NCBI RefSeq assembly: GCF_020283565.1
Contig: NC_060059.1
Location: 49,682,572 to 49,746,571, forward strand
Reading direction: 5' to 3'
Source of the DNA: Trifolium pratense
Taxonomy: Eukaryota; Streptophyta; Magnoliopsida; Fabales; Fabaceae
Length of the DNA: 64,000 nt
The first letter of the stretch is position 1; every line of letters begins with the position of its first letter. A program made the position numbers and the translations under genes. The notes below the pieces were generated by a model. It made no database searches. It saw only the letters and a program-made list of their open reading frames with translations, and was not told the DNA's origin. Shown here in pieces: positions 12,601 to 23,468 of this stretch.

Positions 12601-15600
12601 CTAATGGAAGTATCACAAGTTGGGAATGGAAAGGGATCAAAGAAGGTTACAATTTGTCTTTTGAATTAGAATTCCATTCATAGCATATAAATGATAATAA
12701 CTCCGAATTATTTCTCTTAATTTTGATTAATTCTATCAAATCAAATGAGAGAGCTAGATTTCCATTTCCATTTAATTGTCAACAATGCAATGAAATTATT
12801 GGTCATTGAAGGCCACTAAAGCAGAGAAACTAGGCGTGAGCCTTTTGAGTGGAATCAAAATCATGAAACTATATATGCTACTATTCTAACATACTCCCTC
12901 CTCTATGCTCCCAACACCTCTTTATTTTATTTTCTAATTAGCAACGCCATTATTTTTATCTATCAATTATTTAATTATTCGTCACAAAATAATTAAATAA
13001 ACATCGTCAATCAACACCACATAAACATCGTCAAACACCACAACAACTAAATAATAAAATAAAATGAATTCTAATTTTTGGGGCGTTACAACTCTCCCCC
13101 ACTTATAGAATTTTCATCCTCGAAAATTTACTTAAGGAAACAACGCTGGATAAAATTTCTTCATCTGACTCTCTCCAACTCCCGTATAGCATACATACTG
13201 GTAGGTCCTCTCTAGACTACCTTCACTGTAATGATTTCTTTGTTCCTTAGGTACTTCACCTCTCTATCTTCGATTTGCAACTACACGAATTCCACGGTCA
13301 GATACCTTCTCACTTGCACATCATCGGATTAAATCACGTACGACAAATCGAAAATACATTCCCATAGCTGCAACACTTGAAAAACACCATGAAGATTTGA
13401 TGGTGGTGGCAATGCAATCTGATAGGCCACGCCCCTATCCTCTTAAATATATAGTACGGCCCAATAAACCGCGGAACGAGCTTTTTGGACTTCAAAGTTT
13501 GTCCAACACATGTCATCACAGTCATTCTCATAAACACATGATGTCCCTCTCGGAACTCTATTGCCCTCTTCTTTTGATCGTAATAACTCTTTTGTCGATC
13601 CTGGGATGCCTTCATTTTCTACTGAATCCTTTTCACCTTTTCAGTAGTCTGCCTAATCATTTCAGGCCCCAACACTACTCGCTCACTGGATTCGTTCCAA
13701 CACAAAGGTGTCCTACACCTTCTCACATACAAGGCTTCAAACGGTTCCATTCCGATGCTAGAATGGTAGCTGTCATTGTAAGTAAACTCTATCAATGGCA
13801 AGCAACTATCCCAACTTCCTCTCTGGAATATTCAGCGGCTTCAACAATCTTATTGGCTTCTATTATTCAACTCTGTTCTTGAATCTCATGACCCCATTCT
13901 CAGCAACTTCGTAACTCACTTCTTTTACCCAAGTTAATTAATTCTAAACAGGTCGACTAACCTCAAGTCTCACTTCTGACCTTCTCTGGTTTCTTCCAAC
14001 ATAGCACTGGTTAACTCCCACATTCCTAGTTTCACATTTCTTGGCTTCCGTACACATACTAGACTATGGTCTCTAAATCCCTCGATTAGTCTTATCTCTC
14101 TTGCCACGAGTGCTAACATATGCAACGTCTTCCTGATCAACGCATCTGCCACTACATTTGCTTCACCAGGGTGGTAGTTCAACTCAAAATCATAACCCTT
14201 TAGAAATTTCAACCACCTCATCTGCTTCATATTCAACTCCTTCTAATCAAATGAGTACTCCAAAATTTTGTGGTCGCTGAAGACTTCAAACTTGAGCCAT
14301 ACAGATAACGTCTCCGAACTTTCAACACAACCGTAGCGGCTGCCAACTCTAATTCGTCAGTCGGGTAGTTCCTCTTGTTGATTTTCAACTTCCTCGAGGA
14401 TGCACAACTACTTATCCCTTCTGCATCATAACTCCACCCAAGATCATCTTTGATGTATCACAATACACTTCAACGATTCATTCGCGTCAATTAAAATCAA
14501 CATTGGCGTTGATGTCAAACTTTGCTTCCACTCTTGGAAACTTTCCTCACAAGTCCTGTTCCAAATGAAGGCTCGTCATATTCGAGAAAAATGAGTCAGC
14601 GGTAAAGCTATCCTCGAAAAACCTCCGACGAATCTCCGATAGTAACCAATCAATCCCAACAAGTTTCTTTTCTCTCCTACTGATGACTTAGGGCTTCCCA
14701 CTACAACACTGCACTCACTTTAGACGGGTCTACTGTTATTCCACCACGCTTCTGTTGCCTTCTCTGATATGAGGATATCCCGATCTCAAGTCATTTTCAC
14801 ATGCTCCAACTAATTGGTCCATCAAATCATCAATTCACGAAAGGGAATATTTTTTTTTTCGATGACAACCTTGTTCAACTGATGATAGTCAACACAAAGT
14901 CTCTTACTCCCATCATGCTCCTTCACTAACAGTGTTGGCGCTCCCCACAACGATATGCTTGGTCAAACGAACTTCTTCTCCAACGACTCTTCTAATTGCT
15001 TCTTCAATTATCTCAACCCTGTCGTAGACATTATGTAGGACGCCACTGAAAGTGGTCTAATGCCAGGTACTAGGCCATTGGTGAACTCTACTTCTCTTCC
15101 TGACGGTACGTCGCTAATATCATATGAGAAATCATGCACCATTGATATGTCGACGATTCATGCTTCTCTCTCCACTTCCATTGTTACAGACGTTATAAGC
15201 ATTTTAGCGTCTAATTCTACCACTCATCTAGCAGTTACCATCCTCAAACTCCCGTTCTCTCCAGATTTGGGAAACAACACTGTCTTGTCCAAAACAATTG
15301 GTTGTCTCCCCCACTTATTTTAAGCTCATCTGTAGCACTCTGTTGAGACGTCGGACTGCTTGTACTAACCGCCAACTCTTTCCTTCGCTCGCAAGGGTAA
15401 GAAACATCGACAGTGTTTACACACATGTCACCTGCAAAACAAAAGATCGTCATCTTGGTCTGACTAGACCGACCTGCTCTGATACCACTTTGTAACACCC
15501 TTAATTTACCCCTTTATTTTTATTTTCAAAAAAAGTTAATTTCATTTATTTAATAAGGATGTCACACTTACTCCAATTAACTAATTCCTCAAATGATTAA

Positions 15601-18600
15601 AAATCATGCAGCGGAAAATACAAAAATAATATAAGTTTCAAAGTCCGAATTGAAAATACTGAATCAAGTGACATAGTTCAATTGTTATAAAAATTTAACA
15701 ACATAATTAAATAAAAGTTTCTCCCAACAACATCCTAACAGAGCGACTCCAAATAAATAGCAAAGCAACAGCGATCCGAACACATCATCTATGATTCATC
15801 TCCTACCTGAAAATCTACGGTTGCACACCGTAGGGCCAAGCCAGAAGGGGGAATGTAAAGGTGAGCGACAATACATCAAGAAAGTAACTGAATTAAAACA
15901 ACGTAATAATTAGCAACATCATAAACAACAACAAGACCACCTAAGCGGATGGCCGCGCACATTCATCAGTCAACCACAATCATCAATTAACAATTAAATA
16001 AATAGAAATAAACAACATCATTTAAATGATCAATATAATTAAAATGCATGCAATGCTCCTAGACTCGCTACATGCATGTGGTACCAATAACAACGTCATT
16101 TTCAGTTTTACATCATGGAGGATCAACATCATTATAAACAACATCATTTTCAACTTCATTAAGCAACGTCATTTTCAACCTCATTTATACAACTTCAATA
16201 AGCAACGTCATTGAACACATGAATGAATGCATGTCATGTTATAATAAGCAACGTCAATAGAAAACATCATTTAACAACTTCGATAGACAACTTCATCATC
16301 ATTATAACAACATCAATAAACAACGTTTATAAGCAACTACAACAACAACAATTACAACATCATGATTTCGGCACAACTTCAACATTATTAATATAGATAA
16401 TTCAACATCGTTATAACCACGTAGCTCAACATCATTATTCAACCAAACAACAATTCAAACAACACAATTACTATAAACGAGCAACGACTTAAAACAACAC
16501 CGATACACAACAATTATTAGCAACTTCGTTTACAACACCAACTAAAACTCCATAACTCAATTAATCATTCACTCCTCTCCAAAACAACAACCTATTACTC
16601 CTTTTCAACAGTACTCATAATTCAAATCATCTTGATTTAGTTTACCGACGAAACGTACGAATTTTAAGTCAATTTAATTAATAAAAATTAAGAAATAAAT
16701 TCAAATCTTAATAGCATATAAAACCAGGGAGAGTGAAATACACCAGAGGGTTCCAAAATATTCAAAATACCCTACATAAAATTTTGGGAAATTTTCACGA
16801 AATTATAATATTTTTAATCACCTTTTTACTCCAAATAATTAATTAAAAATAGCTACGAGTGTCCAAAAATTACCAAAGAGGTACCAAAATTTCAAGAAAA
16901 TTATTTACTATTTTTCTATAAAAATAACTTTTAAAAAAATATCTTCTTGCACTCGCACGCGCCAAACTCGCGACTGGGCGTGACGCGCGGCACTGTTCAT
17001 TGTTTTCTCCACCCGTTTTCTGCAAACGGGTCACGTGACTTGGTTACCCGACCCGGACGTATCTCCCTCAATATTCAACGAAACTCGACGTTCTTTATAC
17101 CGTTTTGATCGTCATTAAATTTTAGAAAGTTTCGCCGTATTACTTTTTAAACTCGGCGATCGAATCATATATAAAAAGGAGACTAAAGTTCTCTTTGAAA
17201 TTCAACAACAACACCATTAAAATCATGCAAAAGCTCTCGGTTTTGATTAGTTTTCAACCCTTATGAATCCCAAAATTTTAAAAGATTTATAGACACGTTT
17301 AAAACACATTAGAATACTCGAAAACGTTTTAAAATTGAGAATCATTCAATTCCGAAAATTCAACTCTTAACAACTCAAGAACAATCCCAAAATTGTAACA
17401 ACTCTCTTAAACTGATTTGGACACTTAAATTATTATGAAAACTGAGTTTTGTTTATTAATAGGCCAAAACCACAATTCATCCGATTTTAGTGTTTTTCTT
17501 TTACAAAATAATCAACACCACCCTTGAACCCCAAAGTACCTCTTATTCACGAAATGGAACACACAAATCATAATACAAGGAAATCAGAATCGGATTTAGA
17601 TTCCTCTCAAATCAAAACAACAACGACGACAATAACAACAATAACATCAACATCAACATCAACATCATAGAAAAGGGAAGCATAAGAGCAACAACTTAAG
17701 CACACACATAATAAGTACATCAAATATTCCTATTGAATTCAGAATTTCAAGAGTATAAAGCTCCCTTACCTCAAGCGCTTTCATTCCAAGCAATTTTACT
17801 CTAAATTCGTGGTCAGTATTAGAACCAGGATTCCGATCACTCTAGACATTGTTTTAACGATCCGACCGTTGAAAATGAAGAATCGTGTGTCGTGAACATG
17901 CTGACCAAAAATGAATGCGATCCGACGGTGAACGAAGGAGAAAATGAAATTCTACGGTGACAGCTTTATTAAAAACGAAAATATACCATTATTGGGGTTT
18001 TCATGAAACCAATAGAAAATAGAATAGAGACACTCGTCAAAGAGAACTTACACCCATTGAACTGAAGGAGAATGAAGCTTATAATAAAGCATGATGATCA
18101 CTTGAGATGACAAAGGAGACTAGTTTTGAAAGAGACATCAAATAGCTAGTATGTGATACTATTAGCTAATGGAAGTATCACAAGTTGGGAATGGAAAGGG
18201 ATCAAAGAAGGTTACAATTTGTCTTTTGAATTAGAATTCCATTCATAGCATATAAATGATAATAACTCCGAATTATTTCTCTTAATTTTGATTAATACTA
18301 TCAAATCAAATGAGAGAGCTAGATTTCCATTTCCATTTAATTGTCAACAATGCAATGAAATTATTGGTCATTGAAGGCCACTAAAGCAGAGAAACTAGGC
18401 GTGAGCCTTTTGAGTGGAATCAAAATCATGAAACTATATATGCTACTATTCTAACATACTCCCTCCTCTATGCTCCCAACACCTCTTTATTTTATTTTCT
18501 AATTAGCAACGCCATTATTTTTATCTATCAATTATTTAATTATTCGTCACAAAATAATTAAATAAACATCGTCAATCAACACCACATAAACATCGTCAAA

Positions 18601-18871
18601 CACCACAACAACTAAATAATTAAATAAAATGAATTCTAATTTTTGGGGCGTTACAGTAGATGTGGTGCAAAAAGATGATTTCAAATTTTGTCGCCAAAGT
18701 ATGACATTGAGTGGAAATTGTCAAAATTCTCCTACATGCTTTACAGTATTCAATGCTAAATATGGAGCAAGCGCCACCACTCACAATTGTAATTGTCAAG
18801 ATGCTGGTAAAAGCCACACTTGTTCATGTTGTATTAATTGTGATTATACAGATGGTAAAACTCCTTGTTAG
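9627..18871 (+). CDS. Secreted cysteine-rich (defensin-like) peptide, copy 2, with retrotransposon-filled intron
   Basis: Exon 1 (9627-9699) encodes the standard 24-residue signal peptide; exon 2 (18660-18871) encodes the standard ten-cysteine mature peptide ending at TAG. A Ty3/gypsy element inserted at GTAGA, the five bases spanning the 3' splice site, and duplicated it. An intact AG acceptor therefore still precedes exon 2 (18658-18659), and the donor GTAAAC is unchanged. The intron becomes 8960 bp instead of 215 bp, and its original branch-point/pyrimidine context is replaced by LTR sequence ending TTTTTGGGGCGTTACA. The encoded 94-aa product would be unchanged if splicing still works. Loss of expression is also plausible. 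Confidence 0.6.
9916..13090 (-). repeat. 3' LTR (left) of the Ty3/gypsy element
   Basis: 3175 bp. On the minus strand it runs from TGTAACGCCCC to GGGTGTTACA. It differs from the other LTR mainly by an extra 10 bp (CCTCACGCGC context near 11389-11400) and a few substitutions. Much of it is rich in short AAC/CATC-type repeats. Confidence 0.9.
13334..15190 (-). pseudogene. Ty3/gypsy pol remnant (protease end, RT, RNase H, integrase)
   Basis: Read on the minus strand, recognisable pieces occur in pol order. Near 15050-15190 is the protease-RT linker ([20 protein letters not shown]). Near 14850-14960 are RT motifs ([25 protein letters not shown]). At 13970-14236 is the RNase H end ([25 protein letters not shown]). 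At 13619-13801 is the integrase core end ([20 protein letters not shown]). At 13334-13615 is the integrase C-terminus ([24 protein letters not shown]). Stops and frameshifts separate the pieces, and gag is absent, since only about 270 bp lie between the primer site and the protease remnant. The element cannot mobilise itself. Confidence 0.85.
15491..18655 (-). repeat. 5' LTR (right) of the Ty3/gypsy element
   Basis: 3165 bp, nearly identical to the left LTR. The few differences and the perfect target duplication indicate a geologically recent insertion. The minus-strand end of this LTR is followed by AAG and the tRNA-Met primer site. Confidence 0.9.
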
Positions 18872-19404
18872 AATCTCAAATAGTGCACTATGTTATCAAC
18901 TTAGTGTGGCGAGAAGTTGAACTTATAATCTCATGGAAGTTGAATTCAAGTTGTACATTGGTCAATAGTACCATTATTATTAATAAGAATTTTCTTTGTC
19001 AATGTTTTATAAAAACTTTATTAATATTGTTAAAAATTAATGTAATTTAATAAATAATGTCTTGACGTCCCAATAATTGTGTTGTTATGTTTTGAGTTTT
19101 GGTACGATCTTATTATCTTTTTTTATTTTCATTTCAATAAATATATAAATAGTTTAATTGTGAGAAATGTTGGCGGGTGAGATTATTAAACACTCAACTC
19201 TTATCTTTTCAACCCTTTTATCAAATGAAAAAGAAAAAGCAACAAAACCTAAAGAAACTAAAGACTAATGCCTTTATATATTGATTGAAAAGGCATTTGT
19301 AAAAATATAAGAAATATCAACAAGATAACAAGTGCAAATCTAAGTTTGTAGGAAATTGATATATTTTTGAACCCCAGACTATCCACTCAATTTAAAGGTG
19401 AAAT

Positions 19405-19520
19405 TATAGTCACTACTCACTAGGCTAATTGACTAAAAAAAATGTAAATTATAATCTTAAGGTGTGAAGTTCGAATCCTGTCAGGAACAATTGTAAAATC
19501 GGCATCAATGCACTTAAATT
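19405..19520 (+). repeat. tRNA-box-B-like (possible SINE) relic, repeated in every unit
   Basis: Each unit contains GTTCGAATCC (19469-19478 in U3), a perfect match to the RNA polymerase III box B / T-psi-C loop of tRNA genes, within GTGTGAAGTTCGAATCCTGT. No good box A or cloverleaf was found in the AT-rich DNA upstream. It is best read as a degraded tRNA-derived SINE fragment carried along by the tandem duplication. Equivalent sites are near 2120, 8428, 21767, 24065, 26362, 28660, 30958, 33257 and 59608. Confidence 0.35.
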
Positions 19521-19609
19521 AATAATAATAAAAAAAATATAAATTATAAATCCTATTGATATCTTAATAATATTTTACTGTAAGTATAAACATTAGTAAG
19601 TGGTGTAAC

Positions 19610-19870
19610 AGGCACATGAACCGGTGCATTCGAAAAGTATGAACCTGTTCAGAGACAAATTATTAATAATATAAAATCTTGAACAACTTACGCATCGATG
19701 CAAGCAGGCCATGCATAGTTCAAGATCCCCGTGAACTAATTCATGCACCGGTGCAAGAATGTCTCGGGTTTTTAGAAACCAAGCTATGAACCAGTTCAAA
19801 TGAGCCACGAATCGGTGCATGAAATCCGGAAGACATGCACTAGTTCATACCATGTATGCATTGGTTAAAT
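19610..19870. repeat. Cluster of CCGGTGCA-type inverted micro-repeats (one per unit)
   Basis: About 0.8-1.05 kb upstream of the gene, a 260-bp stretch contains many variants of one short word in both orientations: ATGAACCGGTGCATTCG, ATGAACCTGTTC, TCATGCACCGGTGCAAG, ATGAACCAGTTC, ATCGGTGCATG, ATGCACTAGTTCAT and TATGCATTGGTT. The cluster is conserved in all units that retain this part (starting near 2260, 8570, 19611, 21910, 24208, 26505, 28803, 31101, 33400 and 59741). It could be a relic of a small transposon or a cis-regulatory array; the sequence alone does not decide. Confidence 0.5.
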
Positions 19871-20579
19871 AATGCTGATATTTGAAAAATAAGCTAAGTT
19901 CAATGCATTTTTGAAAACCTATTTAGAAAATTGTGATTCTAAAATTGTCTTAATCAAATCAATCTATTTTAATCTTATTTTTGACATCATTCAAAACAAA
20001 CAAGAGTGTATGTGCACGAACAATTAGGTGCATAACTATACTTTTAGAAGTAAATTTTTAATCTATGGTCCTGCACACTAGAACATACATCAGAGTATCC
20101 AATCGTTCTATTACACATTGTTATCATAAACACCTTAGAGACATTGTTCTAGAATCCATTTTGGTTCAACAATAATGTTTTTAATTATGTGGTAATTATT
20201 AAATAATTTATTAAAAATTAAAATTTATAAAATTTTAAATTAAATTTTTCAAATTTTACCGCGTTAGTACTCTTCCATTCCAATTATTTATTTGGTTTGA
20301 AATTATTTTTTTTTTTCGGTAAATAAGGGAGCAACAAAGAGACTACCAGTACCACCCTATATATAAAATAAAGTCGAAGAAATATATTTTTAAGGACTAC
20401 AATCAAGGCCTAAAATATTTAAAATTTAATTTCTTACTATATACTGTTATCAAAAGAATATAATAATAAAAAATTTACTAAATATTTTTAAACGTGGACC
20501 GAACTAATTGACTAATATACACTGAACATTTATATTTGGCAAATAATATAGAGTTACTATATGAGTGGTTAGCGATGTC

Positions 20580-20670
20580 TATATATTTTTGTGTGTATGT
20601 GTGAGAGAGCGTAATTCCTCATTCTGCACATTGTCTCAGCATCTTTAGGGTTTCATTTGAGAATATCATC
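20580..20670 (+). promoter_or_regulatory. TATA box and 5' leader of CRP copy 3 (representative of the core)
   Basis: TATATAT at 20580-20586 lies 91 bp before the start codon, followed by a GT/GA stretch and a leader with the ATG context ATCATCATGATG. It is identical in layout in U2-U9. All six core genes therefore appear to have their own complete promoter. Confidence 0.5.
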
Positions 20671-21170
20671 ATGATGAAAGTAGGAAGCATTCTCTTAGCC
20701 GTTGGAATTTTATTTGCTCTCTTCAACCTCAACTATGGCTCAAGTAAACATATCACTTTCCATTATTAATTTTAATATTAGAATTTTTTATGTTCTTATT
20801 ATTCATAGATAACTTTCTTAAAGTGTGTAAGTTATTCTCAAAGAGTTTAATTCTTGTGTAAAAATTTGTTTGCACCTTTAGCAAATTACATGCAATCATA
20901 TTAACATTCTTAATGATCTAACTTTTATGATTTTGTTTTGATGTATACAATGTTGTAGATGTGGTGCAAAAAGATGATTTCAAATTTTGTCGCCAAAGTA
21001 TGACATTGAGTGGAAATTGTCAAAATTCTCCTACATGCTTTACAGTATTCAATGCTAAATATGGAGCAAGCGCCACCACTCACAATTGTAATTGTCAAGA
21101 TGCTGGTAAAAGCCACACTTGTTCATGTTGTATTAATTGTGATTATACAGATGGTAAAACTCCTTGTTAG
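20671..21170 (+). CDS. Secreted cysteine-rich (defensin-like) peptide, copy 3 (D25N variant)
   Basis: Exons 20671-20743 and 20959-21170 are joined by a 215-bp phase-1 intron; the product is 94 aa. Residues 1-24 form a signal peptide (MMK start, hydrophobic [11 protein letters not shown] core, small residues before Y22-G23-S24). The mature part has ten cysteines (35, 45, 51, 68, 70, 79, 81, 82, 85, 94) with a C-x-C and a C-x-C-C cluster, suggesting up to five disulfides and an extracellular role. In this copy the last exon-1 base is A instead of G (CAAGTAAAC), which weakens the splice-donor consensus and changes residue 25 from Asp to Asn. An intron just after the signal peptide is typical of plant DEFL/LCR genes. 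The closest family cannot be fixed by eye: SLR1-BP/LCR-type DEFL is the best guess, with ESF1/MEG-type CRPs (which also show C-x-C-C) as the alternative. Confidence 0.8.
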
Positions 21171-21440
21171 AATCTCAAATAGTGCACTATGTTATCAACT
21201 TAGTGTGGCGAGAGGTTGAACTTATAATCTCATGGAAGTTGAATTCAAGTTGTACATTGGTCAATAGTACCATTATTATTAATAAGAATTTTCTTTGTCA
21301 ATGTTTTATAAAAACTTTATTAATATTGTTAAAAATTAATGTAATTTAATAAATAATGTCTTGACGTCCCAATAATTGTGTTGTTATGTTTTGAGTTTTG
21401 GTACGATCTTATTATCTTTTTTTATTTTCATTTCAATAAA
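21171..21440 (+). terminator. 3' untranslated region and possible poly(A) signal of CRP copy 3 (representative)
   Basis: An AATAAA lies at 21435-21440, about 265 bp after the stop codon; weaker AATAAA/AATAAG words occur earlier (near 21281 and 21348). The same sequence follows every intact copy. U6 and U7 carry a T-to-A change next to it (CATTACAATAAA). Confidence 0.35.
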
Positions 21441-22968
21441 TATATAAATAGTTTAATTGTGAGAAATGTTGGCGGGTGAGATTATTAAACTCTCAACTCT
21501 TATCTTTTCAACCCTTTTATCAAATGAAAAAGAAAAAGAAACAAAACCTAAAGAAACTAAAGACTAATTGCTTTATATATTGATTGAAAAGGCATTTGTA
21601 AAAATATAAGAAATATCAACAAGATAACAAGTGCAAATCTAAGTTTGTAGGAAATTGATATATTTTTGAACCCCAGACTATCCACTCAATTTAAAGGTGA
21701 AATTATAGTCACTACTCACTAGGCTAATTGACTAAAAACAATGTAAATTATAATCTTAAGGTGTGAAGTTCGAATCCTGTCAGGAACAATTGTAAAATCG
21801 GCATCAATGCACTTAAATTAATAATAATAAAAAAAATATAAATTATAAATCCTATTGATATCTTAATAATATTTTACTGTAAGTATAAACATTAGTAAGT
21901 GGTGTAACAGGCACATGAACCGGTGCATTCGAAAAGTATGAACCTGTTCAGAGACAAATTATTAATAATATAAAATCTTGAACAACTTATGCATCGATGC
22001 AAGCAGGCCATGCATAGTTCAAGATCCCCGTGAACTAATTCATGCACCGGTGCAAGAATGTCTCGGGTTTTTAGAAACCAAGCTATGAACCAGTTCAAAT
22101 GAGCCACGAATCGGTGCATGAAATCCGGAAGACATGCACTAGTTCATACCATGTATGCATTGGTTAAATAATGCTGATATTTGAAAAATAAGCTAAGTTC
22201 AATGCATTTTTGAAAACCTATTTAGAAAATTGTGATTCTAAAATTGTCTTAATCAAATCAATCTATTTTAATCTTATTTTTGACATCATTCAAAACAAAC
22301 AAGAGTGTATGTGCACGAACAATTAGGTGCATAACTATACTTTTAGAAGTAAATTTTTAATCTATGGTCCTGCACACTAGAACATACATCAGAGTATCCA
22401 ATCGTTCTATTACACATTGTTATCATAAACACCTTAGAGACATTGTTCTAGAATCCATTTTGGTTCAACAATAATGTTTTTAATTATGTGGTAATTATTA
22501 AATAATTTATTAAAAATTAAAATTTATAAAATTTTAAATTAAATTTTTCAAATTTTACCGCGTTAGTACTCTTCCATTCCAATTATTTATTTGGTTTGAA
22601 ATTTTTTTTTTTTTCGGTAAATAAGGGAGCAACAAAGAGACTACCAGTACCACCCTATATATAAAATAAAGTCGAAGAAATATATTTTTAAGGACTACAA
22701 TCAAGGCCTAAAATATTTAAAATTTAATTTCTTACTATATACTGTTATCAAAAGAATATAATAATAAAAAATTTACTAAATATTTTTAAACGTGGACCGA
22801 ACTAATTGACTAATATACACTGAACATTTATATTTGGCAAATAATATAGAGTTACTATATGAGTGGTTAGCGATGTCTATATATTTTTGTGTGTATGTGT
22901 GAGAGAGCGTAATTCCTCATTCTGCACATTGTCTCAGCATCTTTAGGGTTTCATTTGAGAATATCATC

Positions 22969-23468
22969 ATGATGAAAGTAGGAAGCATTCTCTTAGCCGT
23001 TGGAATTTTATTTGCTCTCTTCAACCTCAACTACGGCTCAGGTAAACATATCACTTTCCATTATTAATTTTAATATTAGAATTTTTTATGTTCTTATTAT
23101 TCATAGATAACTTTCTTAAAGTGTGTAAGTTATTCTCAAAGAGTTTAATTCTTGTGTAAAAATTTGTTTGCACCTTTAGCAAATTACATGCAATCATATT
23201 AACATTCTTAATGATCTAACTTTTATGATTTTGTTTTGATGTATACAATGTTGTAGATGTGGTGCAAAAAGATGATTTCAAATTTTGTCGCCAAAGTATG
23301 ACATTGAGTGGAAATTGTCAAAATTCTCCTACATGCTTTACAGTATTCAATGCTAAATATGGAGCAAGCGCCACCACTCACAATTGTAATTGTCAAGATG
23401 CTGGTAAAAGCCACACTTGTTCATGTTGTATTAATTGTGATTATACAGATGGTAAAACTCCTTGTTAG
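22969..23468 (+). CDS. Secreted cysteine-rich (defensin-like) peptide, copy 4 (consensus)
   Basis: Exons 22969-23041 and 23257-23468 with a 215-bp intron (donor AG|GTAAAC, acceptor TTGTAG|AT). Encodes the consensus 94-aa precursor: 24-residue signal peptide, then D25-VVQKDDFKF and the ten-cysteine domain ending TPC. It is identical at the protein level to copies 2, 5, 6 and 7. The acidic/basic N-terminus of the mature peptide (DVVQKDDFK) precedes Cys35. The promoter TATA is at 22878. It probably acts outside the cell, as plant CRPs do in defence, reproduction or symbiosis; which of these cannot be told. Confidence 0.85.

Larger units (their letters stand above)
9916..18655 (-). mobile_element. 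Ty3/gypsy LTR retrotransposon with very long LTRs and degraded, internally deleted pol
   Basis: The element is flanked by the 5-bp duplication GTAGA (9911-9915 and 18656-18660) and has TG..CA termini. It lies on the minus strand. The primer binding site (complement of GCTCTGATACCA, 15476-15487; reads TGGTATCAGAGC, matching initiator tRNA-Met) adjoins the right LTR, and the polypurine tract (complement of ACTCTCCCCCACTT, 13091-13104) adjoins the left LTR. LTRs are 3175 and 3165 bp and the internal region is only 2400 bp. Gag and most of the protease are missing. LTR length, tRNA-Met priming and pol type suggest a chromovirus, perhaps Tekay/Del, but the clade is an inference. Confidence 0.9.
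7831..18871 (+). repeat. Tandem unit U2, interrupted by a Ty3/gypsy element
   Basis: Measured from the base after the U1 stop codon to the stop codon of copy 2, the unit is 11,041 bp. Removing the 8740-bp retrotransposon and one 5-bp target duplication leaves 2296 bp, matching the intact units. It keeps TTCCGTTCC (near 9232), as in U1, where U3-U10 have TTCCATTCC. Confidence 0.9.

Noticed and set aside
19440..19485. Possible functional tRNA gene at GTTCGAATCC
   Set aside because: No cloverleaf, acceptor pairing or box A could be built from the surrounding AT-rich sequence.
19593..19820. 75-aa minus-strand ORF repeated in every unit, with several cysteines
   Set aside because: It lies over the CCGGTGCA micro-repeat cluster, has no promoter, signal peptide or splice context, and is conserved only because the units are recent duplicates.
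20263..20340. Stowaway-like MITE start (ACTCTTCC[AG]TTCC) upstream of each gene
   Set aside because: Only a loose match to the Stowaway terminus and no convincing opposite inverted repeat or TA duplication was found.
20925..21219. 63-aa antisense ORF and 69-aa alternative-frame ORF over exon 2
   Set aside because: Shadows of the cysteine-rich exon; the chosen frame has the signal peptide exon, correct splice phase and cysteine pattern.
21164..21349. 61-aa ORF overlapping the stop codon of each gene copy
   Set aside because: Downstream out-of-frame reading of the 3' UTR with no domain or initiation context.
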